DNA of 64,000 nt from Eriocheir sinensis (Eukaryota; Arthropoda; Malacostraca; Decapoda; Varunidae). Where the stretch lies: positions 7,063,674 through 7,127,673 of the forward strand of contig NC_066576.1 in assembly GCF_024679095.1 (NCBI RefSeq). Direction: 5' to 3'. Made by a program: the position numbers and the translations under genes. Shown here one piece after another: positions 1 to 9,534 of the stretch (positions are counted from its first letter, which is position 1; the number at the start of each line of letters is the position of its first letter). The notes beneath the pieces were generated by a model that did not search any database, was not told the DNA's origin, and was given only the letters and a program-made list of their open reading frames with translations.

Positions 1-330
1 CCACATATGGAGGCGTGGGCGTGGGTGGAAGGCGTGTCATGCAGCCTATCTTTCTTTTTTCCCCATTATCTTCAGCATATTATCGTACTCCCAACACTGC
101 ATGATTATCGTACTTTCAACACTGCATAATTATCGTACTTTCAACACTGCATAATTGTCGGTTTGCATGCCGCCCACGCCCCCCTGACCCACATATGGAG
201 GCGTGGGCGTGGGTGGAAGGCAGTGGAAGGCGTGTCATGCAGCCTATCATTCCTCTCTACCATTATCATTCTTCTATTATCTTCAGCAAATTATCGTACT
301 CACAACACTTGCACTTATATATCGGTTTCC
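1..330. repeat. Tandem duplication, about 188 bp unit
   Basis: The sequence starting at 1 (CCACATATGGAGGCGTGGGC) recurs at 189, followed in both copies by similar text with ATTATCGTACT and CAACACT motifs. The second copy has diverged and fades out near 330. No coding potential is supported here; the short open frames are incidental. Confidence 0.7.
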
Positions 331-505
331 AGACCCCCATAACTCCCATACCTACACTTATATCAATTTCCAACTTCAGATCTCGTTAAAATAGTTGATT
401 ATCGGTGGTTTTGGAGGATTAGTTACAAGTAAAAAAAAATGGAAAACATGCCATGCGCTGGGTACGATAATATAACAGTGCTGTCTCATGGCGCGGGGAC
501 TCAAC

Positions 506-690
506 GTTGCCAGATTGTCGTACTCATCCTCCCTTATATGCCATTTTCCGACCCAAAACTACCTCCTCGACCACAATAACTGCCTTCATCTAGAGTTATC
601 GTTAAAATGGTTAATTACAGGTGTTTATTGGCTATAGCTATGGCTCAGAAACCGGTAAATACGAGGCTCTGAGTACGATAATCTGGCAAC
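506..690. mobile_element. MITE, GTTGCCAGATT family (copy a)
   Basis: A 185-bp element with inverted ends. It opens with GTTGCCAGATTGTCGTACTC and closes with GAGTACGATAATCTGGCAAC. At least seven related copies, some truncated, occur in the window near 14951, 18125, 19800, 27284, 30717, 31218 and 31413. There is no coding capacity, so this is a non-autonomous DNA-transposon-like element. The flanks do not show a clear target duplication, so the superfamily is not assigned. Confidence 0.8.
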
Positions 691-755
691 GATGCGCGGG
701 GTAACGATCAGGCGCCTGGCAGAGGAGTGTCGAGCAACGTTGCCATAGTGACCAG

Positions 756-985
756 CCGGGGGGGGGGAGGGGGGGGGTTGCAAGGTCACCAGCGTCGCTC
801 TCTCACGTGTCCCTCATGAGTCTTAATTAACAACATTCCCCCAGTGCCCTCGTTCGAATCCCGGGGGTAGCGCGAAGGTGTGATTTTTGGGAGGACCACG
901 GGGGAGGGGGGCGGGGGGCGGGGGGGGGGGAGACTGGGTGACCCCCCTGTGTGTGTGTGTGTGCGTGCGTGTGTGTGTGAGTTAA
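756..985. repeat. G-run low-complexity tracts and (GT)n
   Basis: Runs of 8-10 G occur at about 759-779 and again at about 900-932, followed by a GT-rich microsatellite at about 950-980. No gene is supported. Confidence 0.75.
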
Positions 986-1174
986 AGGTCAGCATTTGGA
1001 CACTGCATTTATTTATTTTTTCTTTGTTCTTTCTCATGAACGTTAAATTTTCTTTCCCACGAGACTAAAAATTTTTGTCTCCATTGTCATCATCATCTAC
1101 TACTACTACTACTTCTACTACTACTTCTACTAATGATAATAATTAAGAATATTACTACTTTTAAAAATGATACC

Positions 1175-1475
1175 TTCTCTCCTTCTACCTTCTCTCTCCT
1201 TCCCTTCCCTTTCTTTTTCTCTCCTTCCCTTCCCTTTCTTTTTCTCTCCTTCCCTTCCCTTTCTTTTTCTCTCCTTCCCTTCCCTTTCTTTTTCTCTCCT
1301 TCCCTTCCCTTTCTTTTTCTCTCCTTCCCTTCCCTTTCTTTTTCTCTCCTTCCCTTCCCTTTCTTTTTCTCTCCTTCCCTTCCCTTTCTTTTTCTCTCCT
1401 TCCCTTCCCTTTCTTTTTCTCTCCTTCCCTTCCCTTTCTTTTTCTCTCCTTCCCTTCCCTTTCTTTTTCTCTCCT
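1175..1475. repeat. 25-bp polypyrimidine minisatellite
   Basis: About twelve near-identical copies of a 25-bp unit made only of C and T (TCCCTTCCCTTTCTTTTTCT plus CTCCT). The unit length is not a multiple of three and lacks stops, so long open frames appear on both strands; they are artefacts of the repeat. Confidence 0.95.
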
Positions 1476-1924
1476 TTTCCCCCTTCACTTTCCTCTCCCG
1501 TCATTCTCTTCCTTTTTCGTCCTTTCCTCCTTTCCTGTAATTTTCTTCCCTTCCCTTTCTACCCGCATACATACATACATACATGCATACTTATAATTCA
1601 TACCGACGGAGTATAATTTTAATTCCCCGACATTTCTTTCCTTTGAGTTCTCGTCTGTTATCTCATTTACCTTCATTTACAAGCCAAGTACAAGCGTTAG
1701 GAGGAGGAACAGGTGGACAGGTGGAGAGGAGGGAGGGATATCTACCCATTTCCACTTGACTGTAACCCTTAATATTTCACTCTCTCAATACAAGCTCCTC
1801 GTCAACTGTTCTTCCGCCCACCTCAAGCATATATAAAACCATCTTAGAGGAGTATTTAGGGCCATGTAAGGGATGTCTAGGGTGCTTATTGGGAGCCTGA
1901 GAGAAGGGGAGGGGAAGGAAGGGT

Positions 1925-2235
1925 AGACGCTCATAGGAGATAGGCCATGTTGGAAGATAGATGGGTAGATATAGATAGATAGATGAGGAAGGGTAGCTCA
2001 TAGGAGATAGGCCATGTTGGAAGATAGATGGGTAGATATAGATAGATAGATGAGGAAGGGTAGAAGCTCATAGGAGATAGGCCATGTTGGAAGATAGATG
2101 GGTAGATATAGATAGATAGATTGATCGGTAGATAGATAGATGAGAAGGAAGGGTAGAAGCTCATAGGAGATAGACCATGTTGGAAGATAGATGGGTAGAT
2201 ATAGATAGATAGATTGATAGGTAGATAGATGAATT
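1925..2235. repeat. About 70-bp tandem repeat rich in GATA
   Basis: Four copies of a unit containing CTCATAGGAGATAGGCCATG followed by GATAGATGGGTAGATATAGA and a GATA microsatellite. Smaller GATA clusters continue to about 2480. No gene is supported. Confidence 0.9.
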
Positions 2236-2477
2236 GATAGATGGACAAATACAACGTGATATAGATAGATAGATAAAGTATAGATAAGTCCTTGAACTGT
2301 TGCCTCACTGTAAAAAAAATACAATCGCCCAATTCGTAATAGGATCCGATAGCACAAAAAAATTGGGTAGCTACTTTGCTTTAAGAGGATTGACAAACAG
2401 ATAGATAGATAGGCAGATAGATAGAAATGCATTACCAGAGTTGATAAGAGACAAATGTAGATAGATTGCGATAGATA

Positions 2478-2522
<45 letters not shown>

Positions 2523-2555
2523 CATACGTAAGACAGCATGGGTATTGGAAAAGGA

Positions 2556-2603
<48 letters not shown>

Positions 2604-2634
2604 GTATTTCCTTTTGCTAATTTGGTCATTTTGT

Positions 2635-2670
<36 letters not shown>
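2478..2670. repeat. Microsatellite cluster (CA)n, (GA)n, (GT)n
   Basis: A (CA)n run at about 2479-2518, a (GA)n run at about 2559-2600 and a (GT)n run at about 2633-2668 lie close together. From 2671 to about 2980 I see only unremarkable AT-rich sequence. Confidence 0.95.
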
Positions 2671-2671
<1 letters not shown>

Positions 2672-2980
2672 CTTGTACATCTTTTAAATTTCTCTAGTTA
2701 ATGAAGGGATGTGAACGTGTGGGTGTGAGTGGGTGTGAACGGGAAGGAAAAACAAAAACAAAACAGAAAAATAATTGGAAAAAAGAGAAAGATCGAAAAA
2801 GAGATAACTTAACGGTTTTCAGATCAGGCAGTAAGCGTGGGTTGAGGTTATGAGCCGGACAGGTGGTGGGTCGGTGATAAAATAAAATATGTATGATTAA
2901 AACCTAAATGATGTGGAAAAGAAATGGAGAAAATATCATTTGTACGCATTTTAAATCATGAGCTGCAGATGTTTAGACGA

Positions 2981-3275
2981 GGGCCTGGATGGTGTTTGGC
3001 CCCAGCCCGTCATGGCGCAGGCAAATGTTTATAGTGGCGCCATCTTCTCTTGGCTCATGCTGCCCCCCGGAACTCCTTGATTCACTTGACGGTTTCCTCT
3101 AGAGTCCGGGTTGATGGGTGGTCTTCAGGACAGCATGTGGGTAGTTTTAAGCCACTCGGCGGTGACTGAAAAACCCCAGGTGGTAGCGTGGGGATTCGAA
3201 CCCGCGTCGTCCATCACGTGGTGAATGTGGGCCCAGCACGCTACCACTCAGCCACCGCCTACCCTGATAAGAAGG
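2981..3275 (-). mobile_element. tRNA-derived SINE, family B (near full length)
   Basis: Read on the minus strand, the element starts with a tRNA-like head (GGTAGGCGGTGGCTGAGTGG, then a B-box GGGTTCGAATCCCC) and continues through a conserved body to GATGGCGCCACTATAAACA. Related copies lie near 4869, 9180, 12856, 27464, 42152, 50158 and 52918. The tRNA-like head carries RNA polymerase III A- and B-box-like sequences, but this is a retrotransposed element and not a tRNA gene. From 3276 to about 3865 I see no gene. Confidence 0.85.
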
Positions 3276-3865
3276 AAAAGATAAGAGAAAACAGACATTG
3301 GGTGTTTGGGAGGCTGTTAATGGAGCAAAACAGGAAAGGAATGGAAGGATAACTGATTGGGGAAAGAAAGGAAGAGAAAAAATCATTGATGGAGTTTTTT
3401 GGTCGTCAGTTTCAGTCAGCTGCAGATGCTAGGCGAGGCTGCTCATGAGGAGAAAAGATGAAAATAAATAGAAAGTTAATTGAATGAGAAGATGGAAGGA
3501 AAAACCGCATTTGCACCTCATGGATAGGCCTACACAATTTTCAGTTATTAGCATTGGGCATAGAGTATTATAGACCTATTGTTTGTTTGTTTGTTTTGCC
3601 CTTGAGCTGTTTCCTTTCCCGAAAAAAAAGGAAACTACACGAATGAAAGGAGATTTTAATTAGGGATAACCAAAGCAAACAAAAGCATTGGCACCCTATC
3701 AATAAATCCCTCTTAAAGAAAACAAAAACAAAAGAAGAAAACTACACAAATAAAGACTTGCATAGGAGATACTGAAAGGAATGAAGATGATTCCATATAT
3801 AGTTTAATTTCCCTTTAAATTTAATTCTCTTTGGTATGTAGCTTGTATTGTTTTGAAGCCTAGTC

Positions 3866-4071
3866 CTGGTGTATAATTATATAAAGAGGAAGGTAAGGAG
3901 ATAGAGATTATATGTATAGACAGATAGAGCTTTTTCAGGCTTTGGAAGTTGGTGGTGGTGGTGGTACTGGTGTATAATTATATAAAGAGGAAGGTAAAGA
4001 GATGGAGATTATATGTATAGATAGATAGAGCTTTTTCAGGCTTTGGAAGTTGGTGGTGGTGGTGGTACTGG
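3866..4071. repeat. Tandem duplication, about 101 bp unit
   Basis: Two copies of a segment running from TGGTGTATAATTATATAAAG to a GGTGGTGGTGGTAC tract. They differ at a few positions only. Confidence 0.85.
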
Positions 4072-4179
4072 TCACCCATTCACTGCGCCATATTCCTCTC
4101 ATTAACCCGTGAATTAGTAGCGTTGGGTTGTTTCTGGTGGCATTTTGCGGGTGTGACAAACTTTGCTATTGGTGTTGTG

Positions 4180-4480
4180 TTGTTTTTGAGGTTGATAGTC
4201 CGTTGCAGTTTTGGGGTTGTTTGCTTTCTCCTCCTCCTCCTACAATCTCTTATCATCGGGGAGACAATCTTACTGCATGGATAAGAGATGGGCATACTGC
4301 TTAACTGGTGGTATGTTATCATGTTATTCTTCTTGAGGTTGGCAGTCCATTGCAATTTTGGGGCTGTTTGCTTTCTCCTCCTCCTCCTACAATCTCTTAT
4401 CATCGGGGAGACAATCTTACTGCATGGATAAGAAATTGCCATACTGCTTGACTGGTAGGATGTTATCATGTTATGTTTGT
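4180..4480. repeat. Tandem duplication, about 147 bp unit
   Basis: Two copies of a segment including TTGAGGTTGATAGTCC, a CTCCTCCTCCTCC tract and ATCTCTTATCATCGGGGAGA. No gene is supported here or in the following 390 bases. Confidence 0.85.
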
Positions 4481-4868
4481 TTGTTTGTTTCCTCCTCCAA
4501 TCTTATACAGGAGACCCTATAATCTTGGTACTTGTATAAGAGATTGAATTATCTTAAAAAATTTAGGTTATGCACACTGGACAGGCTCCCCATTAGCTCT
4601 CATGAACTAAATTCCTTCCAAAGTTTGCACACGACACCGAAGCGAGTGGAAAGGCCTTTAAACTCGGTCGATTGCGTAGCCCTCCGAATAGACTGACCGG
4701 ATCATTCAATGGTTGAGTGATTGACGCCCTTTAACCTAGACACGTGTTTGGTCATGCATCGTAACCATCAGGCGTGGGTTCAAGGACATTTTATCGTACT
4801 CTTCTCTAAGTACGATTCCACTTCGGTATCCAGAATCCAAGTATAAGTACAAGAAACGTATACATTAA

Positions 4869-4963
4869 GGTAGGCGGTGGCTGAGTGGTTGCGTGCTGGG
4901 CCCACATTCAGTTGATGGACGACGCGAGTTCGAATCCCCACGCTACCACCTCGGATTTTTCAG
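4869..4963 (+). mobile_element. SINE family B, tRNA-like head only
   Basis: The tRNA-like head (GTAGGCGGTGGCTGAGTGG through GTTCGAATCCCCACGCTACC) is present on the + strand and is cut off soon after GGATTTTTCAG. It is a 3'-truncated copy of the family seen at 2981 and 50158. Confidence 0.8.
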
Positions 4964-5000
4964 TACAAATAATAAGGATCTTTTAACATGATATTGTGTA

Positions 5001-5815
5001 CTTAACCCCTTAACCGCGGATTTCCTACAAGAAGACCTCACCAAGCTACAGGAATGGAACAAAAAGTGGCTGCTACAATTCAATGAAGAAAAATGTAAAG
5101 TCCTGCACCTTGGGAGAGGATATCCAGCACACCAATACCACATGGGAAACACTCCACTATCCACCACAGAGACAGAGAAAGACCTGGGACTATATGTGAC
5201 CAGGCTACCAGTGAAGGGATATCCAGCACACCAATACCACATGGGAAACACTCCACTATCCACCACAGAAGCAGAGAAAGACATGGGACTATATATTACC
5301 AGGCTACCAGTGAAGGGATATCCAGCACACCAATACCACATGGGAAACACTCCACTATCCACCACAGAAGCAGAGAAAGACCTGGGACTATATATTACCA
5401 GGCTACCAGTGAAGGGATATCCAGCACACCAATACCACATGGGAAACACTCCACTATCCACCACAGAGACAGAGAAAGACATGGGACTATATGTTACCAG
5501 GCTACCAGTGAAGGGATATCCAGCACACCAATACCACATGGGAAACACTCCACTATCCACCACAGAGACAGAGAAAGACCTGGGACTATATGTTACCAGG
5601 CTACCAGTGAAGGGATATCTAGCACACCAATACCACATGGGAAACACTCCACTATCCACCACAGAGGCAGAGAAAGACATGGGACTATATATTACCAGGC
5701 TACCAGTGAAGGGATATCCAGCACACCAATACCACATGGGAAACACTCCACTATCCACCACAGAGGCAGAGAAGGACCTGACTATATTACCAGGCTACCA
5801 GTGAAAGCTGAATCC
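5001..5815 (+). repeat. In-frame 99-bp tandem array of a LINE reverse-transcriptase fragment
   Basis: The segment opens with LINE reverse-transcriptase-like sequence (LQEWNKKWLLQFNEEKCKV). It then repeats a 99-bp (33-codon) unit seven times, each reading [20 protein letters not shown] with small changes. In CR1/Jockey-type reverse transcriptases the motif MG...L...EKDLGV occurs once, downstream of the catalytic core, so tandem repetition is abnormal. Because the unit is a multiple of three and lacks stops, both strands stay open for over 200 codons. I read it as a satellite born from a retrotransposon, not a protein gene. A sister array in the opposite orientation lies at 13053-13575. Confidence 0.85.
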
Positions 5816-5957
5816 GTTCCAATCGCACCAGACGGGTTAAGTACGAGTATAATACGAGTAGGCGTGCGTGGACCCAAGCCTGGTAACCATACTGCCTACA
5901 TACATACATACATACATACATACATACATACATACAACATTCGCCTGAAGCCTCTAG

Positions 5958-6178
5958 GGTCGTATTTTAAAACATTTCGTCGCCCAAATTCACATATTTG
6001 ACATGGCTTTCGTAGGAGCTGTAGGCCTTTCCAGGGGTAGTTTTATGACCCTGGTGGTAGTTTGACCCTTCTTCTGTGCCGTGAACCTTATAAAACTCTC
6101 ATGAAAACCCGTTTGACCCCCTCTTTGACCTTTAGAAATAGTTGATGTGAGAAACGATGGTCTTAAAATACACCCTAC
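5958..6178. mobile_element. MITE with TTTTAAAATAC-type inverted ends
   Basis: One end reads GGGTCGTATTTTAAAACATT and the other GGTCTTAAAATACACCCT, roughly inverted. The interior (GACCCTGGTGGTAGTTTGAC, TTTGACCTTTAGAAATAGTT) recurs in inverse orientation at about 59545-59745, which shows that this is a dispersed family. No coding capacity is seen. A (CATA)n run lies just before it at about 5898-5935. Confidence 0.6.
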
Positions 6179-6335
6179 AAGTGCGTGAGGTATCATATCT
6201 CTGGGACGTTATCAGTAATGAGGTATTTCCGTCATGTTTTTGTGTGTGTGTTCTTCCCTATTTATAGAACATGGTTAGGCTTGGGACTCACGGCTAATCT
6301 TGTCCGCCTTTTATCACTTGGGTCGATGAAGGGAA

Positions 6336-6366
<31 letters not shown>

Positions 6367-6394
6367 AGGAGGAATTACATAGAATTACATAGAA

Positions 6395-6740
6395 AATCAG
6401 ACCACACAGACCCCATGCACTGGGCCTAGAACCGAGCCCTGAGGGACGCCATTAGTGACCGGCGCCCACTCTGAGTTAAATCCGTCAATCACCACTCTTT
6501 GTTGTCTGTTGCTCAACCAATTCGCGATCCTTTGTTGTACTTAACCGTCAATACCTTTCTGCTTAAATTTATAAAGTAACTTATGATGTGGGACTTATCA
6601 AACGCTTTCTGGAAATCGAGATAGACTATGTCCAATGAGAAGAGGCCGTTTTAAAAGCTCATTAAGTTTGATAGGCAGGATCTGTTGTTGCGGAAACCAT
6701 GTTTTGAGTCCCCAATTAATGAGTGGCTTTCAATAGTTAT
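6395..6740 (-). pseudogene. LINE reverse-transcriptase fragment (core domain)
   Basis: On the minus strand one stretch reads IANWLSNRQQRVVIDGFNSE, then WAPVTNGVPQGSVLGPV. The motif GVPQGSVLGP is a hallmark of non-LTR retrotransposon reverse transcriptases of the CR1/Jockey/RTE group. Upstream pieces (FQKAFDK-like text) are recognisable only with frame changes, and the YxDD catalytic box is missing, so this is a decayed, 5'- and 3'-truncated copy. The exact clade is not resolved. Confidence 0.85.
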
Positions 6741-6929
6741 GTCATCACCCACTCCTCATCATCACCATCACCACCATCATCATCTCAATCATATCAGCGG
6801 GCAAGGGATGAATATATGTATCATGCAGCAAGAGCAATATATATGAAAATGCATTGGTATAATTTGCATTTAACTCCAAAACAATAACAGTTAAAGTCTG
6901 AAATATTGGACTGACTGACTTAACCACTG

Positions 6930-6930
<1 letters not shown>

Positions 6931-6988
<58 letters not shown>
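6931..6988. repeat. (GA)n microsatellite
   Basis: An uninterrupted run of about 28 GA dinucleotides. Confidence 0.95.
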
Positions 6989-6991
<3 letters not shown>

Positions 6992-7149
6992 AAGCAGTAA
7001 GTAAGCCATGAAATACACCAATACATAACTCTCCCAGCGCCGTATTTATGCAACAGACTTAAATCTCTTTGCTAGCCTATTATTATGACCCTCTATTTTT
7101 GATACAGTAAATAAAATAGAGAATGAAATGTGGCTATGATTGTTTTTTT

Positions 7150-8962
7150 TATCTTTATTTTTTCTTTCTATCCTATTCTATCCTATCTCTATTTTCTTCC
7201 TATCCTATCCTGTCTCTATTTTCTTCCTATCCTATCCTATCCTATCTCTATTTTCTTCCTATCCTATCCTATCTCTATTTTCTTCCTATCCTATCCTATC
7301 TCTATTTTCTTCCTATCCTATCCTATCTCTATTTTCTTCCTATCCTATCCTATCTTTTTTCTTCCTATCCTATCCTATCTCTATTTTCTTCCTTCCTATC
7401 CTATCTCTATTTTCTTCCTATCCTATCCTACTCTATTTTCTTCCTTCCTATCCTATCTCTATTTTCTTCCTATCCTATCTCTATTTTCTTCCTATCCTAT
7501 CCTATCTCTATTTTCTTCCTATCCTATCCTATCTCTATTTTCTTCCTATCCTATCCTATCTCTATTTTCTTCCTTCCTATCCTATCTCTATTTTCTTCCT
7601 ATCCTATCTCTATTTTCTTCCTATCCTATCCTGTCTCTATTTTCTTCCTATCCTATCCTATCTCTATTTTCTTCCTATCTTATCCTATCCTATCTTTTTT
7701 CTTCCTTCCTATCCTATCCTATCTATTTTCTTCCTTCCTATCCTATCTATTTTCTTCCTTCCTATCCTATCTCTATTTTCTTCCTATCCTATCTCTATTT
7801 TCTTCCTATCCTATCCTATCTCTATTTTCTTCCTATCCTATCCTATCTATTTTCTTCCTATCCTATCCTATCTCTATTTTCTTCCTATCCTATCCTATCT
7901 CTATTTTCTTCCTATCCTATCCTATCTCTATTTTCTTCCTATCCTATCCTATCTCTATTTTCTTCCTATCCTATCCCATCTCTATTTTCTTCCTATCCTA
8001 TCCTATCTCTATTTTCTTCCTATTCTATCCTATCCTATCTCTATTTTCTTCCTTCCTATCCTATCTCTATTTTCTTCCTATCCTATCCTATCTCTATTTT
8101 CTTCCTATCCTATCCTATCTCTATTTTCTTCCTATCCTATCTCTATTTTCTTCCTTCCTATCCTATCTCTATTTTCTTCCTTCCTATCCTATCTCTATTT
8201 TCTTCCTATCCTATCTCTATTTTCTTCCTATCCTATCTCTATTTTCTTCCTTCCTATCCTATCTATTTTCTTCCTATCCAATCTATTTTCTTCCTTCCTA
8301 TCCTATCTATTTTCTTCCTATCCTATCCTATCTCTTTTTCTTCCTATCCTATCCTATCTCTATTTTCTTCCTATCCTATCCTATCTCTATTTTCTTCCTA
8401 TCCTATCCTATCTATTTTCTTCCTTCCTATCCTATCTCTATTTTCTTCCTTCCTATCCTATCTATTTTCTTCCTATCCTATCTCTATTTTCTTCCTTCCT
8501 ATCCTATCTCTATTTTCTTCCTATCCTATCCTATCTCTATTTTCTTCCTATCCTATCCTATCTCTATTTTCTTCCTTCCTATCCTATCTCTATTTTCTTC
8601 CTATCCTATCCTATCTCTATTTTCTTCCTATCCTATCCTATCTCTATTTTCTTCCTTCCTATCCTGTCCTATCTATTTTCTTCCTATCCTATCCTATCTC
8701 TATTTTCTTCCTATCCTATCTCTATTTTCTTCCTATCCTATCCTATCTCTATTTTCTTCCTATCCTATCCTATCTCTATTTTCTTCCTATCCTATCTCTA
8801 TTTTCTTTCTTCCTATCCTATCTCTTTTCTTCCTATCCTATCCTATCCTATCCTATCTCTATTTTCTTCCTATCCTATCCTATCCTATCCTATCTCTATT
8901 TTCTTCCTATCCTATCCTATCTATTTTCTTCCTTCCTATCCTATCCTATCTTCTTCTGTGTC
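7150..8962. repeat. 1.8-kb almost G-free TATCC/TCTTCC complex array
   Basis: Irregular alternation of short modules (TATCCTATCC, TCTCTATTTTCTTCC, TTCCTTCC) fills the whole stretch. The + strand has almost no G over 1.8 kb. All three forward frames remain open for more than 600 codons because the array lacks stop triplets. The resulting serine/leucine/tyrosine/phenylalanine text is a repeat artefact and not a protein. Confidence 0.95.
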
Positions 8963-9179
8963 TCCTTCATTTAATCCTCGTTTCTCTCCCCTCTTGTTTT
9001 CTCTTCACTTGTTCAGCTTCATTATTACAGACTTCTTTTCATACATATCAGTTTCTCAATTTTTTATTTCCTATTTTTTTTCCCCCGATACGAATCTTCA
9101 TTTGAAAGGCGCGAGAAAAAGAGGCAAACTAACTTTCCTTTGCATTTTCCATCATCATCACCATCATCATTTATGTGCA

Positions 9180-9329
9180 TTTTTATTTATTTATTTTATT
9201 TATTTATTTATTTATTTTTTTTACGTCTATGCCTATCGTGCTGGTAGGCTTGCTTGAGAGGCCTGGATGGTATTTGGCCCCAGCCCATCATGGCACAGGC
9301 AAGTGTTTATAGTGGTGCCATCATCTCTT
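9180..9329 (-). mobile_element. SINE family B, 3' part with AT-rich tail
   Basis: The minus strand of GGCCTGGATGGTATTTGGCC through GTTTATAGTGGTGCCATC matches the 3' body of the family B SINE. The TTTATTTATTTATT tract before it corresponds to the tail. The tRNA-like head is absent. Confidence 0.7.
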
Positions 9330-9359
9330 TACTGTTTAGAACTTAATTTACTCGCCCAC

Positions 9360-9493
9360 ATTCTCCCTGTATGACCTTGTTCTAACCCCCCTCCCTCCCT
9401 GTATGACCTTGTTCTAACCCCCCTCCCTCCCTGTATGACCTTGTTCTAACCCCCCTCCCTCCCTGTATGACCTTGCTTTACCCCCTCCCTCCC
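9360..9493. repeat. 32-bp tandem repeat upstream of the YPEL exon
   Basis: Four copies of CCCTGTATGACCTTGTTCTA followed by ACCCCCCTCCCT. It ends about 40 bases before the splice acceptor of the first YPEL exon in the window, so it forms part of that intron. Confidence 0.9.
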
Positions 9494-9534
9494 AGCTGGG
9501 CAGAGATTAATTGATGTCTCTTTCTCTATTGCAG

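Noticed and set aside
1133..1616. Open frames in the CT-rich tract
   Set aside because: Produced by the 25-bp polypyrimidine repeat without stops on either strand.
4943..5804. 272-codon minus and 220-codon plus frames in the 99-bp array
   Set aside because: The plus frame is amplified reverse-transcriptase text and the minus frame is its shadow. There is no start or splice context for a host gene.
7123..9257. Three overlapping open frames of 614-705 codons rich in Ser, Leu, Phe, Tyr and Ile
   Set aside because: All arise from the stop-free TATCC/TCTTCC array. All three frames are open at once and the text has no domain.
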